Part shown: in pieces, positions 17,265 to 25,982 of the stretch
Layout: every line of letters starts with the position of its first letter
Numbering within the stretch: the stretch's first letter is position 1
DNA from: Actinoalloteichus_B caeruleus
Lineage (GTDB): Bacteria; Actinomycetota; Actinomycetes; Mycobacteriales; Pseudonocardiaceae
Length of the DNA stretch: 64,000 nucleotides
Strand: one strand, 5' to 3'
Assembly: GCF_000718005.1 (NCBI RefSeq)
Contig: NZ_JODV01000024.1
Notes under the pieces: generated by a model
What the model saw: the letters and a program-made list of their open reading frames with translations, nothing else
The model's database searches: none
Told to the model about the DNA's origin: nothing
Made by a program: the position numbers and the translations under genes

Positions 17265-19022
17265 ATGCCCGAATTCGCCATTGGTGACGACGACTTCCTG
17301 TTGGACGGGAAGCCGACGCGCATCATCTCCGGCGCCCTGCACTACTTCCGGGTCCACCCCGACCAGTGGGAGGACAGGCTTCGCAAGGCCCGGCTGATGG
17401 GGCTGAACACCGTGGAGACCTACGTCCCGTGGAACCTGCACCAACCGACGCCGGACGACCTCACCGCCGAGGACGGGCTCGACCTCCCCCGGTTCCTGCG
17501 GCTGGCCGGGGCGGAGGGGCTGCACGTGCTGCTGCGCCCCGGCCCCTACATCTGCGCGGAGTGGGAGTCCGGGGGGCTGCCCGCCTGGTTGCTGGCGGAA
17601 CCCGGGGTGCGGCTCCGCTCCACCGACCCCACCTACCTGGCGGCGGTGGAGCGCTTCCTGGCCCGGCTGTTGCCGTTGGTGGTCCCCCACCTGGTGACCC
17701 GGGGCGGGCCGGTGCTGGCCGTGCAGGTGGAGAACGAGTTCGGCGCCTACGGCCGGGACCAGGAGTACCTGGAGCGGGTGGCGGAGTTCCTGCGGGCCGG
17801 CGGGGTGGACGTCCCGTTGTTCACCAGCGACCAGCCCTCCGAGGAGATGCTGGCCGCCGGGGGCCTGCCCGGGGTGCTGCGCACCGGCAACTTCGGCTCG
17901 CGGGTGGCGGAGAACCTGGCCCGCTTGCGGGAGGGACAGCCCACGGGGCCGTTGATGTGCATGGAGTTCTGGCACGGCTGGTTCGACCGGTGGGGTGGGC
18001 CGCACCACGTGCGCGAGCCCGAGGACGCGGCGTCCACCCTGGACGAGCTCCTGGCCGCCGGTGCCTCGGTGAACTTCTACATGTTCCACGGCGGGACCAG
18101 TTTCGGCTTCCTCAACGGCGCCAACGACAACGGCCGGTACCTGCCCACCGTGAACTCCTACGACTACGACGCCCCGCTGTCGGAGAGCGGTGATCCCACC
18201 CCGAAGTTCGCCGCGTTCCGCGAGGTCATCGCCCGGTACGCCCCCGTCCCCGACGAGCCGGTGCCCGCTCGGGGGCCCCGCCTTCCGGAGACGGCGGTCA
18301 GCCTGGACGAGTCGGCGGCGTTGCTCCCGGCCGTGGACTTCCTCGCCGAGGGGGTCGCCGCCGACCGGCCGCTCACGATGGAGGAGTTGGGCCAGGCCTA
18401 CGGTTTCGTGCTCTACCGGACCACCCTGCCGGCGGCGGTGGACGGGGTGCTCGTCGTCGAGGACGTGCACGACCGCGCCCAGGTCTTCGTGGACGGCGCG
18501 CCGGTGGGGGTGCTGGAGCGGGAGCACCGCGAGCGGGCGCTGGCGCTGCGGGCACCGGCCGGTGCCCGGCTCGACCTGCTGGTGGAGAACCAGGGGCGGG
18601 TGAACTACGGGGAGGGGCTGGCCGACCGCAAGGGCGTCCTCGGCGGGGTGTTCGTCGACGGGACCGAGGTGACCGGCTGGAGCTGCCACCCGCTGCCGCT
18701 GTCGGCGGAGCAACTGGCCGCCGCCCCGTACTCGCCGGCCACCGGGCTGCCAGCCGGCCCGGGACTGCACCGGGGGACCGTCCGGATCGAGCAGCCGGCG
18801 GACACCTTCGTCTCCCTGCCGGACTGGACCAAGGGCGTGGTCTGGATCAACGGCTTCGCCCTCGGGCGGTACTGGCGGCGCGGTCCGCAGCGGACCCTCT
18901 ACGTCCCCGGGCCCGTGCTGCGCCCCGGGGTCAACGACATCGTCGTTCTCGAGTTGGAGGCCGCGACGTCGCGCACGCTGATGTTGGTGCCCGAACCCGA
19001 CCTGGGTCATACCCAGGAGTGA
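17265..19022 (+). CDS. beta-galactosidase, glycoside hydrolase family 35
   Basis: 585 residues. The N-terminal (beta/alpha)8 barrel has SGALHYFRVHPDQWEDRLRK, ETYVPWNLHQP and RPGPYICAEWESGGLPAWL. The acid/base Glu is in VQVENEFGAYG and the nucleophile Glu in MCMEFWHGWFDRWG. Two beta domains follow (about 380-585), ending with GRYWRRGPQRTLYVPG. It removes terminal beta-galactose from oligosaccharides. No signal peptide is seen, so it is intracellular. The start is ATG 17265 behind GGGAG, immediately after the ROK stop. Confidence 0.95.
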   Translation: MPEFAIGDDDFLLDGKPTRIISGALHYFRVHPDQWEDRLRKARLMGLNTVETYVPWNLHQPTPDDLTAEDGLDLPRFLRLAGAEGLHVLLRPGPYICAEWESGGLPAWLLAEPGVRLRSTDPTYLAAVERFLARLLPLVVPHLVTRGGPVLAVQVENEFGAYGRDQEYLERVAEFLRAGGVDVPLFTSDQPSEEMLAAGGLPGVLRTGNFGSRVAENLARLREGQPTGPLMCMEFWHGWFDRWGGPHHVREPEDAASTLDELLAAGASVNFYMFHGGTSFGFLNGANDNGRYLPTVNSYDYDAPLSESGDPTPKFAAFREVIARYAPVPDEPVPARGPRLPETAVSLDESAALLPAVDFLAEGVAADRPLTMEELGQAYGFVLYRTTLPAAVDGVLVVEDVHDRAQVFVDGAPVGVLEREHRERALALRAPAGARLDLLVENQGRVNYGEGLADRKGVLGGVFVDGTEVTGWSCHPLPLSAEQLAAAPYSPATGLPAGPGLHRGTVRIEQPADTFVSLPDWTKGVVWINGFALGRYWRRGPQRTLYVPGPVLRPGVNDIVVLELEAATSRTLMLVPEPDLGHTQE

Positions 19023-19277
19023 CGGTTCGGGCCCCTTGTCGTGGGGTGGCCCCGCGGGCCGCGTGTTCATGGGTTGAGGTCGGCACGGCGACCCCGGTCT
19101 CCCCGAGGTCGTCCCCTCCCCGATCCCGTCCGGGCGTCGCCGCCGCGCACGGCTCGGCCGGGTGGGAGTCGCGACGGGTGGCGGTCCCACCCCAGCCACC
19201 CCACCGGGGACCGGGTCCTCCGCCCGGTGGCGGGCGGGCGCGGGGGCGGCCGGGCTCCCGCGTGTTCGTGGCCGGGC

Positions 19278-19898
19278 TCAGCCCGACCGGTGGGGCGTGC
19301 CGCCGCCGGCTCCGACTCCCGTGAACAGCGTGTCGACCACCCGCGCGGCGGCCGCGTCCAGTTCGGCCGGTGTCGGCTCCTCGGCCAGGTCCTCGGCGGC
19401 GGCGTGGATGAGCCCGTAGTACACCCGGCTTGCCCAGTCGGGGTCGACGTCCGAGCGCACCGCCCCGGCGTCGCGGGCCCGGCGGAACAGGGCGACGCAG
19501 CGGGCGCGGGTGTCGGTGTGAACGCGCACCACCTCGGGGTGTTCGGAGTGGACGCCCATCGCGAAGCTCCAGGTCCGTTTGATGCGCAGCACATTGGCCG
19601 TCACCTCGTGCAGGGCGACCAGGGGTGGGGCGCTCTCGGGGCGGCCGGCCAGGACCGCCGCCTCCAACTGCTGGGCCGCCAGGACCGTCAGCGAGGAGAC
19701 GAGGTCCTCCCTGGTGGCGAAGCGCCGGTGCACCGTAGTCCGCGCGACCCCCGCCTCGGCGGCGATGCGTTCCATCGTGGCCCCGGGCTCCTGGCTGAGC
19801 ACCCGTTCGGCGGCGGCGAGGATGGCGCGCACGGTGCGTTCGGCGTCCGCGCGTCGGGCGCGTCCCGGCCCCGGGGTCCGTTCCGTGTTGTCCCGCAT
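19278..19898 (-). CDS. TetR-family transcriptional regulator
   Basis: 206 residues from the ATG at 19898; a GTG one codon earlier shares the same GGGAGGG site, and a longer start at 19937 lacks one. The helix-turn-helix is TMERIAAEAGVARTTVHRRF. The C-terminal domain is of the common actinomycete type (WSFAMGVHSEHPEVV). It is divergent from an SDR gene with a 20-bp palindrome between them, so it very likely represses that gene. Confidence 0.9.
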   Translation of the reverse strand: MRDNTERTPGPGRARRADAERTVRAILAAAERVLSQEPGATMERIAAEAGVARTTVHRRFATREDLVSSLTVLAAQQLEAAVLAGRPESAPPLVALHEVTANVLRIKRTWSFAMGVHSEHPEVVRVHTDTRARCVALFRRARDAGAVRSDVDPDWASRVYYGLIHAAAEDLAEEPTPAELDAAAARVVDTLFTGVGAGGGTPHRSG

Positions 19899-19951
19899 CA
19901 CCGTGCCCTCCCCGCCGGGAGCGTACCGCCGTGCCACCCCTTCCCTCGAAG

Positions 19952-19971
19952 TTGCTACATTCGTGTAGCAA
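19952..19971. promoter_or_regulatory. TetR operator palindrome
   Basis: A perfect inverted repeat, TTGCTACA and TGTAGCAA, with a four-base centre TTCG. It lies 53 bp upstream of the TetR start and 47 bp upstream of the SDR start, in the position expected for a shared operator. Confidence 0.75.
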
Positions 19972-20018
19972 GTAACTCGGTAGTGGCATCAAATCAGTAG
20001 TGGTTGAAGGGAGTTCTG

Positions 20019-20804
20019 GTGGATCTTCGCCTGAGCGGGAAGACAGCGGTGGTCACCGGCGGGAGTCGGGGCATCGGCCGCGCCATCGCGGCCGTCCTCG
20101 CCGAACAGGGAGTCCGGGTGGTGGTCGGCGCCCGCCGCGCCCCCGACCCGCCGGTGCCCGGCACGACGGCCGTCACCGCCGACCTCGGCACCGAGCAGGG
20201 CGCGCGGGACCTCGCCGGCGCGGCCCTCACGGAACTCGGCGCGGTCGACGTCCTGGTGAACAACGTCGGAGGCGGCGACGGTGGTGATGGTCAGACCAGC
20301 GGGTTCCTGGGGACCTCCGACGCCCTGTGGCACGCCACCTTCGAACTGAACCTGTTCAGCGCGGTCCGCGTCACCCGGCACCTGCTGCCCAGCCTGGTCG
20401 ACCAGCGCGGCAGCATCGTCACCGTGTCCTCCAACGCGGCGCGGACGCCCGGCGCCGGCCCGTTGCCCTACGCGGTTGCCAAGGCCGCGCTCACCGCGTT
20501 CGCCAAGGGCCTCGACGCCGAGTACGGGCCCCGGGGCGTCCGGGTCAACACCGTCTCCCCGGGACCGGTGCGCACCGATCTGTGGGAACACCCAGAGGGG
20601 TACGGCGCCGCCCTCGCCCGCTCGCTGGGCATCCCCCTCGACGACCTGCTCGCCGGCCTGCCCGAGGCCTCGGGCATGACCACCGGTCGGCTCGTCGAAC
20701 CCCTCGAGGTGGCGCACCTCGTCGCCTACCTGGCCTCACCGCTGGCCGCCAGCGTCGCGGGCGCGGACCTGCTCATCGACGGCGGCGCCACCCGAACCCT
20801 CTGA
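20019..20804 (+). CDS. short-chain dehydrogenase/reductase
   Basis: 261 residues from the GTG at 20019, preceded by AAGGGAG. The NAD(P)-binding TGGSRGIGRAIA, the NNVGGG motif, the catalytic Ser in TVSSNAA and the YAVAK dyad are all present. PGPVRTDLWEHPEGYG and a C-terminal GADLLIDGG complete a classical SDR. The substrate is unknown. It is controlled, probably by induction, by the divergent TetR regulator. Confidence 0.9.
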   Translation: MDLRLSGKTAVVTGGSRGIGRAIAAVLAEQGVRVVVGARRAPDPPVPGTTAVTADLGTEQGARDLAGAALTELGAVDVLVNNVGGGDGGDGQTSGFLGTSDALWHATFELNLFSAVRVTRHLLPSLVDQRGSIVTVSSNAARTPGAGPLPYAVAKAALTAFAKGLDAEYGPRGVRVNTVSPGPVRTDLWEHPEGYGAALARSLGIPLDDLLAGLPEASGMTTGRLVEPLEVAHLVAYLASPLAASVAGADLLIDGGATRTL

Positions 20805-20846
20805 GCCGGCGGCGCGGTGGGGCGGCCCGCCGGGCCTGGTGCGGGA

Positions 20847-21575
20847 TCAGCCGGCCGACCCGGACCCCGACCGCGCCGCGCCGTCCGGGACGGCACACGC
20901 CGCGCCACCCTCGCCCCCCGTCGGGTCGGCGGCCCGCTCGTCCACCCCGGCGGCGGTGGCCAGGGCGCGTGCCAGCACCTCGACCGGTTGCGCGCCCGAC
21001 ACCCCGTACCTGCCGTCGAGCACGAAGAACGGCACCCCGCTCACTCCGAGCCGGCGAGCCAGGTCGAGATCGGCGCGCACCGCGTCGGCGTACGCGTCCC
21101 CGTCGTCGAGCACCCGGCCGGCCGTCGCCTCGCCCACCCCGGCCTCGGTGGCGAGCAGCACGAGGGAGTCCCGGTCGAACAGCGACCGCTGCTCGGAGAA
21201 GTGCGCGCGGAACAGCCGCTCGACCATGCGCGGGCCGGTCCCCTGCCCAGCGGCGCACTGGACCAGGCGGTGGGCGTCGAAGGTGTTGCCGTACCGCAGC
21301 CCGCCCATCCGGAACTCCAGCCCGTCCCCGGCCGCCGTGCGCTCCATGTCCGTCGCCATCCGAGCCGCCTCCTCGCGGGAGGTGCCGAACTTCGCGGCCA
21401 GCACCTCGGCCTGGTCGCGGGTCTCACCCCGGGGGAAGCCGGGGTCGAGCTGGAAGGACCGGTACACCACCTCGACGCGGTCACCGAGGCCGGCGGCGTC
21501 GAGCGCCCGCTCGAACCGCTTCTTGCCCAGGTAGCACCAGGGGCAGACCAGATCGGACCAGATGTCGACCCGCAC
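20847..21575 (-). CDS. DsbA-family oxidoreductase (FrnE-like)
   Basis: 242 residues from the GTG at 21575 with AAGGAG six bases upstream. It has the thioredoxin-fold start VDIWSDLVCPWCYLG, so the active site is CPWC. An inserted helical domain is followed by GVSGVPFFVLDGRYGVSGAQ, containing the cis-Pro loop. This matches the FrnE/polyketide-associated DsbA group of cytoplasmic dithiol oxidoreductases. The last 30 residues are Gly/Ala-rich and probably flexible. It is convergent with the SDR gene. Confidence 0.9.
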   Translation of the reverse strand: MRVDIWSDLVCPWCYLGKKRFERALDAAGLGDRVEVVYRSFQLDPGFPRGETRDQAEVLAAKFGTSREEAARMATDMERTAAGDGLEFRMGGLRYGNTFDAHRLVQCAAGQGTGPRMVERLFRAHFSEQRSLFDRDSLVLLATEAGVGEATAGRVLDDGDAYADAVRADLDLARRLGVSGVPFFVLDGRYGVSGAQPVEVLARALATAAGVDERAADPTGGEGGAACAVPDGAARSGSGSAG

Positions 21576-21689
21576 CAGCGGCTCCTTCCACGCGCCTCGA
21601 CCCCCCGGAACGGACCGTGGAGCCTCCGCCACGGTAGTCGACCGGCCCGACCGCCCGTCGTGGCGGACGAGGACGCCGCCCGGCGCCGC

Positions 21690-22463
21690 TCAGGGGGCGG
21701 TGCGGTAGTGGTAGGCGGCGAGCTCGGTGAACCCGGCGCGGGTGTAGAGCCCGTGCGCGGCGGTGTTGTCCTCGTCCACCTGGAGGTAGAGCTGGTGGGC
21801 CCCGCGTCGCCCCGCCCACCCGGCCAACGCGCCCAACACCAGCCGGGCGGCGCCCCGGCCCCGGGCGTGCCGCCTTGTCGCCATGCCGAAGATCCCCGCC
21901 CAGCCGTCGTCGAGGACCACCCGGCCCACGCTCACCACCTCCCCGTCCAGGGCCACGGAGGCGTACCCGCAGGGGCGGTCCAGCCGGTCGAGCACCCGAC
22001 GTTCGGCCTCCCGGTCGAGGCCCGCGCCGTGCACGGCGAACCAGGTGTCGAACCAGGTCGGGTCGGCGTGGTCTCGCACCGACACCGGGAGGTGGGCGCC
22101 GACCGCCCCGACGCGCGCCCCGTCCAGCGGAGCGGTCCGCAACGACATCGGACTCTCCCGGCGATAACCCCGCCCGGCCAGCAGCGCGTCCAACTGGCCC
22201 GGTGAGGCCGGGCTGATCTGGAAGCGGGCGGTCCCGCCGTACCCGGCGTGGAAGCGTTCCGCCCGTCCCACCCGCTCCGCCAGCGGTTCCGCCGCCAGCT
22301 CCTCGTGCGCCAGCACGGCCGCCGACCACCACGCGCAGCCGGGGGAGTGCCGCAGCCACCAGCCTCCGAGGTGGACGACGTGTTCGGCGGGCAGTGCCCG
22401 CGCGGTCCGTTCCTGGAGCGCGGCGACGAGGGCGGCGGTGCTGGTCGAGGACGTGGTCGGCAT
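21690..22463 (-). CDS. GNAT-family N-acetyltransferase
   Basis: 257 residues from the ATG at 22463, behind AGGGAGGCGAGG. The C-terminal GNAT fold shows VGRVVLDDGWAGIFGMAT, the acetyl-CoA loop RRHARGRGAARLVLGAL and the closing QLYLQVDEDNTAAHGLYTRA. The N-terminal half (AEHVVHLGGWWLRH, FQISPAS) is a second, degenerate GNAT-like lobe seen in many actinomycete acetyltransferases. The acceptor is unknown. Confidence 0.88.
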   Translation of the reverse strand: MPTTSSTSTAALVAALQERTARALPAEHVVHLGGWWLRHSPGCAWWSAAVLAHEELAAEPLAERVGRAERFHAGYGGTARFQISPASPGQLDALLAGRGYRRESPMSLRTAPLDGARVGAVGAHLPVSVRDHADPTWFDTWFAVHGAGLDREAERRVLDRLDRPCGYASVALDGEVVSVGRVVLDDGWAGIFGMATRRHARGRGAARLVLGALAGWAGRRGAHQLYLQVDEDNTAAHGLYTRAGFTELAAYHYRTAP

Positions 22464-22561
22464 CCTCGCCTCCCTTCCGGCGGGCCAGCCACGGGGCGCG
22501 GGCGTGGCACGGCGTTCGTGATCGGCCACCCCCTCGCGCGGCGCGTTCGGCGGGCGCGTGG

Positions 22562-23395
22562 TCAGCGCGGCCCGGGGACCCCGTGCACGGCGGCGTACTC
22601 CTCGGCCAGCCAGGGGCCGAGGTCGTCGAGGACCATCGGGAGGACGTCCGTGTTCGCCGTCGGAGCCGACGCGGCCTCGGCGACGGCCCGCATCCGCTCG
22701 GCCTGGTCCGGGTAGTACCGCCCGAAGATGTCGGCCGACCGGGTGAGGTCGCTGGTCCACCCGCCCCAGCGGGGCATGACCAGCGTGAACCCGGTGCGGA
22801 CCACCCGCCTGGTGACCCCGCGCACGAGGGAACGCCGCTCGGCGTCCGTGGTGGCGGCGGCGTTCCTGTCCCGCCACCGGGGAAGCAGGGAACCGAGGTC
22901 GCCGTTCGTCTCCCGCGCGAGCACCGAGTCCGGCCGGTAACGGGGCAGCAGCTCGGCGAGGTCCTGCCCGAGCAGCGGGGTGCACAGGCAGGCGACGAAG
23001 AACCCGCCGTCGTACCGCTCCCCGTCGCTGAGGAGGGACGTCATGCTCGACAGGAGGATGCCGGCGCCGTCGATCTCCGGGAAGGCGTCGTCCAACTCGG
23101 ACTCGATGGTCCTGACCTCGGCCCGGTCGGTGGCCGATGGCTCCGCTCGCAGGGCCACCAGGACGTCCAGGTCGGACGTGCCAGGGACGGCGGTGCCCCG
23201 GGGGATGCTGCCGTAGAGGTAGGCGCTGTGCAGGCGGTCGGCGTCGAAGGTCGCCGCGAGGCGCGCCCGGGTCGCCTCGACCACCGGCGCGAACGCCGCG
23301 CCCACCCGGTCGAGGGCCCCCTCGCGGACGATCGCTCCCGTGCCGTCCACCCCGCGTTCGTCCACCTCGCGTTCGTCCACCTCGCGTTCGGCCAT
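22562..23395 (-). CDS. nucleotidyltransferase-domain protein
   Basis: 277 residues. Residues 30-110 carry the polymerase-beta-type nucleotidyltransferase core YLYGSIPRGTAV followed by TSDLDVLVAL, with the paired Asp needed for metal binding. The C-terminal half is helical, without a domain I recognise. It resembles small-molecule or aminoglycoside adenylyltransferases in layout, but the substrate cannot be named. The N-terminus VDEREVDERGVDG is encoded by a 15-bp tandem repeat at 23354-23390, so an alternative shorter start is possible. Confidence 0.75.
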   Translation of the reverse strand: MAEREVDEREVDERGVDGTGAIVREGALDRVGAAFAPVVEATRARLAATFDADRLHSAYLYGSIPRGTAVPGTSDLDVLVALRAEPSATDRAEVRTIESELDDAFPEIDGAGILLSSMTSLLSDGERYDGGFFVACLCTPLLGQDLAELLPRYRPDSVLARETNGDLGSLLPRWRDRNAAATTDAERRSLVRGVTRRVVRTGFTLVMPRWGGWTSDLTRSADIFGRYYPDQAERMRAVAEAASAPTANTDVLPMVLDDLGPWLAEEYAAVHGVPGPR

Positions 23396-23643
23396 TCGCG
23401 CAGGATGACCGATCGGCGCGAACCGATCCACCCGATTTCCCGAGCTCCCCTCCGTGGCACCGGCACGACCGCCCCGGGTGCCACCCGCTCGCACACCAGC
23501 CCCGGGCTCCCGACCGGGACCGAGGGCGGACCCGGCCCGTGCCGTCGCGGTGACCGGGGGCGGCGCGGCCGGCCGCGACGGGGAGCCGCTCGCGGGTCGT
23601 CCCACGGTCCCGCCGCGCGCCGGGCCTCGTGTCCACCGCGGGC

Positions 23644-24387
23644 TCACGGGGCCGGTGGTAGCCGATAGACGGAGACGTGGGACCGGGAGTCGGAGGTGAA
23701 CTCGGCTCCGGACCAGTCGGCCCACCTGTTCTCCAGGTCGAACCCGGCCAGCTGCCCCATCAGGTCGAGCTCGGCCGGCCAGACGTAGCGGTGCGGACTG
23801 CGCGCCAGCCGCGCCTGCCTGCCCTCGCCGAACGTGAAGTGGTGGGACACCAGGTGCTGGCGCACCGTGTCGTAGGTGTCCAGGCCGACGTACCCGGGCT
23901 CGGCGTGGTAGACCAGCGCCTCCTGCCCCGGTGGGAGCCGGCGCAGCTCGGGCACCTCCAGCTCGATCACGAACCGCCCGCCGGGCACCAGGTGGCGTGC
24001 GGCGTTGCGGAAGCAGGACACCTGCTCGGCCTGGGTGAGCAGGTTCGAGATCGTGTTGTAGACCAGGTACACCAGCGAGTACTCGCCCGGCGCGGTGGCC
24101 GTGGCCATGTCCCCGATGACCACGGGCACGGCCCGATCGTCCACCTTCGTCCGGAGCCGCTCGACCATGGGACGGGACAGGTCGATCCCGGTGACGCGGA
24201 CCCCCCGTTCGGCGAGTGGCACGGCCACCCGACCGGTGCCGATCGCGAACTCCAGCGCCTCCCCGTCACCGGCCAACGCGGCCAGGCGGTCGACGGTCGG
24301 TTCCAGGACCTCACGGGCGAACCTGCCCCGGCCCGGCGTGTCATAGCGTTGGGCGGTCTCCGCGTCCCAGATCTCCTCCTGGCGCAT
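23644..24387 (-). CDS. class I SAM-dependent methyltransferase
   Basis: 247 residues. Motif I is LEFAIGTGRVAVPLAERG, followed by VTGIDLSRPMVERL and VIGDMATA, then YNTISNLLTQAEQ and the C-terminal strands. This is a complete Rossmann methyltransferase of the small-molecule type. The ATG at 24387 has only a weak upstream GGGAA. The substrate is unknown, and neighbouring genes give no pathway clue. Confidence 0.85.
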   Translation of the reverse strand: MRQEEIWDAETAQRYDTPGRGRFAREVLEPTVDRLAALAGDGEALEFAIGTGRVAVPLAERGVRVTGIDLSRPMVERLRTKVDDRAVPVVIGDMATATAPGEYSLVYLVYNTISNLLTQAEQVSCFRNAARHLVPGGRFVIELEVPELRRLPPGQEALVYHAEPGYVGLDTYDTVRQHLVSHHFTFGEGRQARLARSPHRYVWPAELDLMGQLAGFDLENRWADWSGAEFTSDSRSHVSVYRLPPAP

Positions 24388-24747
24388 GGTCGTGACGATT
24401 CCCGGCGACGGCCCGCGATGTCCACCGAATTCGGTGCGACGGCGACCAGGCCCTGCCCGAGCCACCACCGGCGGACGGGCGCGTCCCGGGGCCACGAGGG
24501 CCGACCGGCCCGCCACTCGTGCGGCTTGTCCCGGGGCGGGGGCCGGGATCGGTGATGCCCCGAGGCGACCCGCGTGATGCGTCGAGCGGTCCTCCCCCTC
24601 ACCACCGCGCACCCCGACCGCGAACGGCGGCGCGGCGGGGTCGGAGCTGCTCGGTTCACCCCCCTACGCGCGGGTGGCGCTGCCCGGTCCCGCCGCCCGT
24701 CGAAGCCCAGCGGCCGCGGTCGGCGGGGCGGGGACGAGCGGGGGTGC
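24388..24747. other. 360-bp intergenic region, no gene seen
   Basis: It separates the methyltransferase start from the broken TetR gene. All frames give low-complexity Arg/Pro/Gly translations. No repeat or promoter can be supported. Confidence 0.4.
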
Positions 24748-25313
24748 TCACACCATCCCGAGCATCCGCGCGACGGCTCGCCGCGCGTGGCGGGCAGCTG
24801 CCGGATCGCCGCTGACACCGGCCGTCACGATGGCGCCCTCGGCGAGCAGGACGACGGGTTCGACCACCGAGGACCCGGCGGTCCGCACCCACTCGGCGAT
24901 CTGGTCGTGGAACGCCTGCTTGTGGGAACGGATCTCGGCCAACACCCGCCGCGAGGACGAGCCGAGCTCGCCGTGCGCGTTGATCCAGGCGCAGCCCCGG
25001 AAGCCGGGTTTCCGAATTATTTCTCCAGCCAGTCGAACAGCGCCAGGACCCGTTCGCGGGGCTCGGGAACCCGCTCCACGCGGTCGGCCAGCTCGCCTCG
25101 CCACCGCTGGTCGTGGTGGCGCAACACCGCCACCACGAGGTCCTCCTTGGCGCTGAACAACCGGTAGGTCCGTTTGAGCGGCAGACCGGAGGCGGCACGG
25201 ACCTCGTCCATCCCCACCGCGCGGATGCCGCGCTCGTAGAAGAGCCGCTCCGCCGCGTCGAGGAGCACCACGCGATCGAGATGGTTCCGTTCCTCCGACG
25301 TCGGGGCTGGCAC
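24748..25313 (-). pseudogene. TetR-family regulator interrupted by a frameshift
   Basis: The N-terminal half reads from a GTG at 25313 (AAGGAG upstream) with a clear helix-turn-helix (AVGMDEVRAASGLPLKRTYR, LFSAKEDLV) and stops at a TAA at 25017-25019, just after FDWLEK. The C-terminal half continues in another frame as KPGFRGCAWINAHGELG to the end at 24748. Adding one A to the AAA run at 25020-25022 would rejoin them into a normal regulator of about 188 residues. It is either a real one-base deletion or a sequencing error. It is divergent from the NTF2-like gene. Confidence 0.85.
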
Positions 25314-25332
25314 TGGGAGACTCCTTGACGTT

Positions 25333-25383
25333 GAGAACGGTGGTTCTCTAGTGCAGGTCACCGGTGGAGAACGATCGTTCTCC
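25333..25383. promoter_or_regulatory. two TetR operator palindromes
   Basis: The first, at 25333-25348, is GAGAAC, four bases, GTTCTC. The second, at 25366-25383, is the perfect 18-bp palindrome GGAGAACGATCGTTCTCC. Both share GAGAAC-N4-GTTCTC and sit between the divergent TetR and NTF2-like genes. They are intact although the regulator gene is broken. Confidence 0.8.
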
Positions 25384-25406
25384 CATGGGAGTGAGGAGAC
25401 CAGGAG

Positions 25407-25868
25407 ATGCCCGAGGACCGTCCGCCCTACCCGCCGTTCACCCAGGAGACAGCGCTGCTGAAGGTCCAGGCGGCGGAGGACGCGTGGAACACCCGCGACC
25501 CCCACCGCGTGGCGACCGCCTACACCCCGGACTCGGTCTGGCGGAACCGCGACACGGTCCTCCGGGGCAGGGCGGAGATCATCGACTTCCTGACCGGCAA
25601 GTGGGAGCGTGAACTGGACTACGCGCTGCGCAAATCCCTGTGGACGTGGCGAGGGAACCGGATCGCGGTCCGCTTCCAGTACGAGTGCCGCGACCGGACG
25701 GGGCAGTGGTGGCGCTGTTACGGCAACGAGCTGTGGGAGTTCGACGACCGCGGCCTGATGTCGCGCCGGGAGGCGAGCATCAACGACGTCGCGATCAGCG
25801 ACGCCCAACGACGCATCCACGGTCCCCGACTCCCGGAGGAACACGGAACCGAGATCCCGCTGTGGTGA
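25407..25868 (+). CDS. NTF2-like protein, DUF1348/SnoaL family
   Basis: 153 residues. KVQAAEDAWNTRDPHRVATA, then SVWRNRDTVLRGRAEI and LWTWRGNRIAVRFQYECRD are the conserved segments of the DUF1348 branch of the NTF2-like superfamily, which forms a cone-shaped pocket. The biochemical role is unknown. This family is often paired with a TetR regulator, as here. The ATG at 25407 follows GGAG. Confidence 0.88.
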   Translation: MPEDRPPYPPFTQETALLKVQAAEDAWNTRDPHRVATAYTPDSVWRNRDTVLRGRAEIIDFLTGKWERELDYALRKSLWTWRGNRIAVRFQYECRDRTGQWWRCYGNELWEFDDRGLMSRREASINDVAISDAQRRIHGPRLPEEHGTEIPLW

Positions 25869-25982
25869 CCGGGGTAGGCGCGACGGCGGTCAGCTGCCGG
25901 CAAGGTCGACGCAGCCCGGTCGGCGGGTAGCCGTGGGCGGCACGGCCGCCACGCACCCCGTGACCGGGTACCGCGCACTCAC

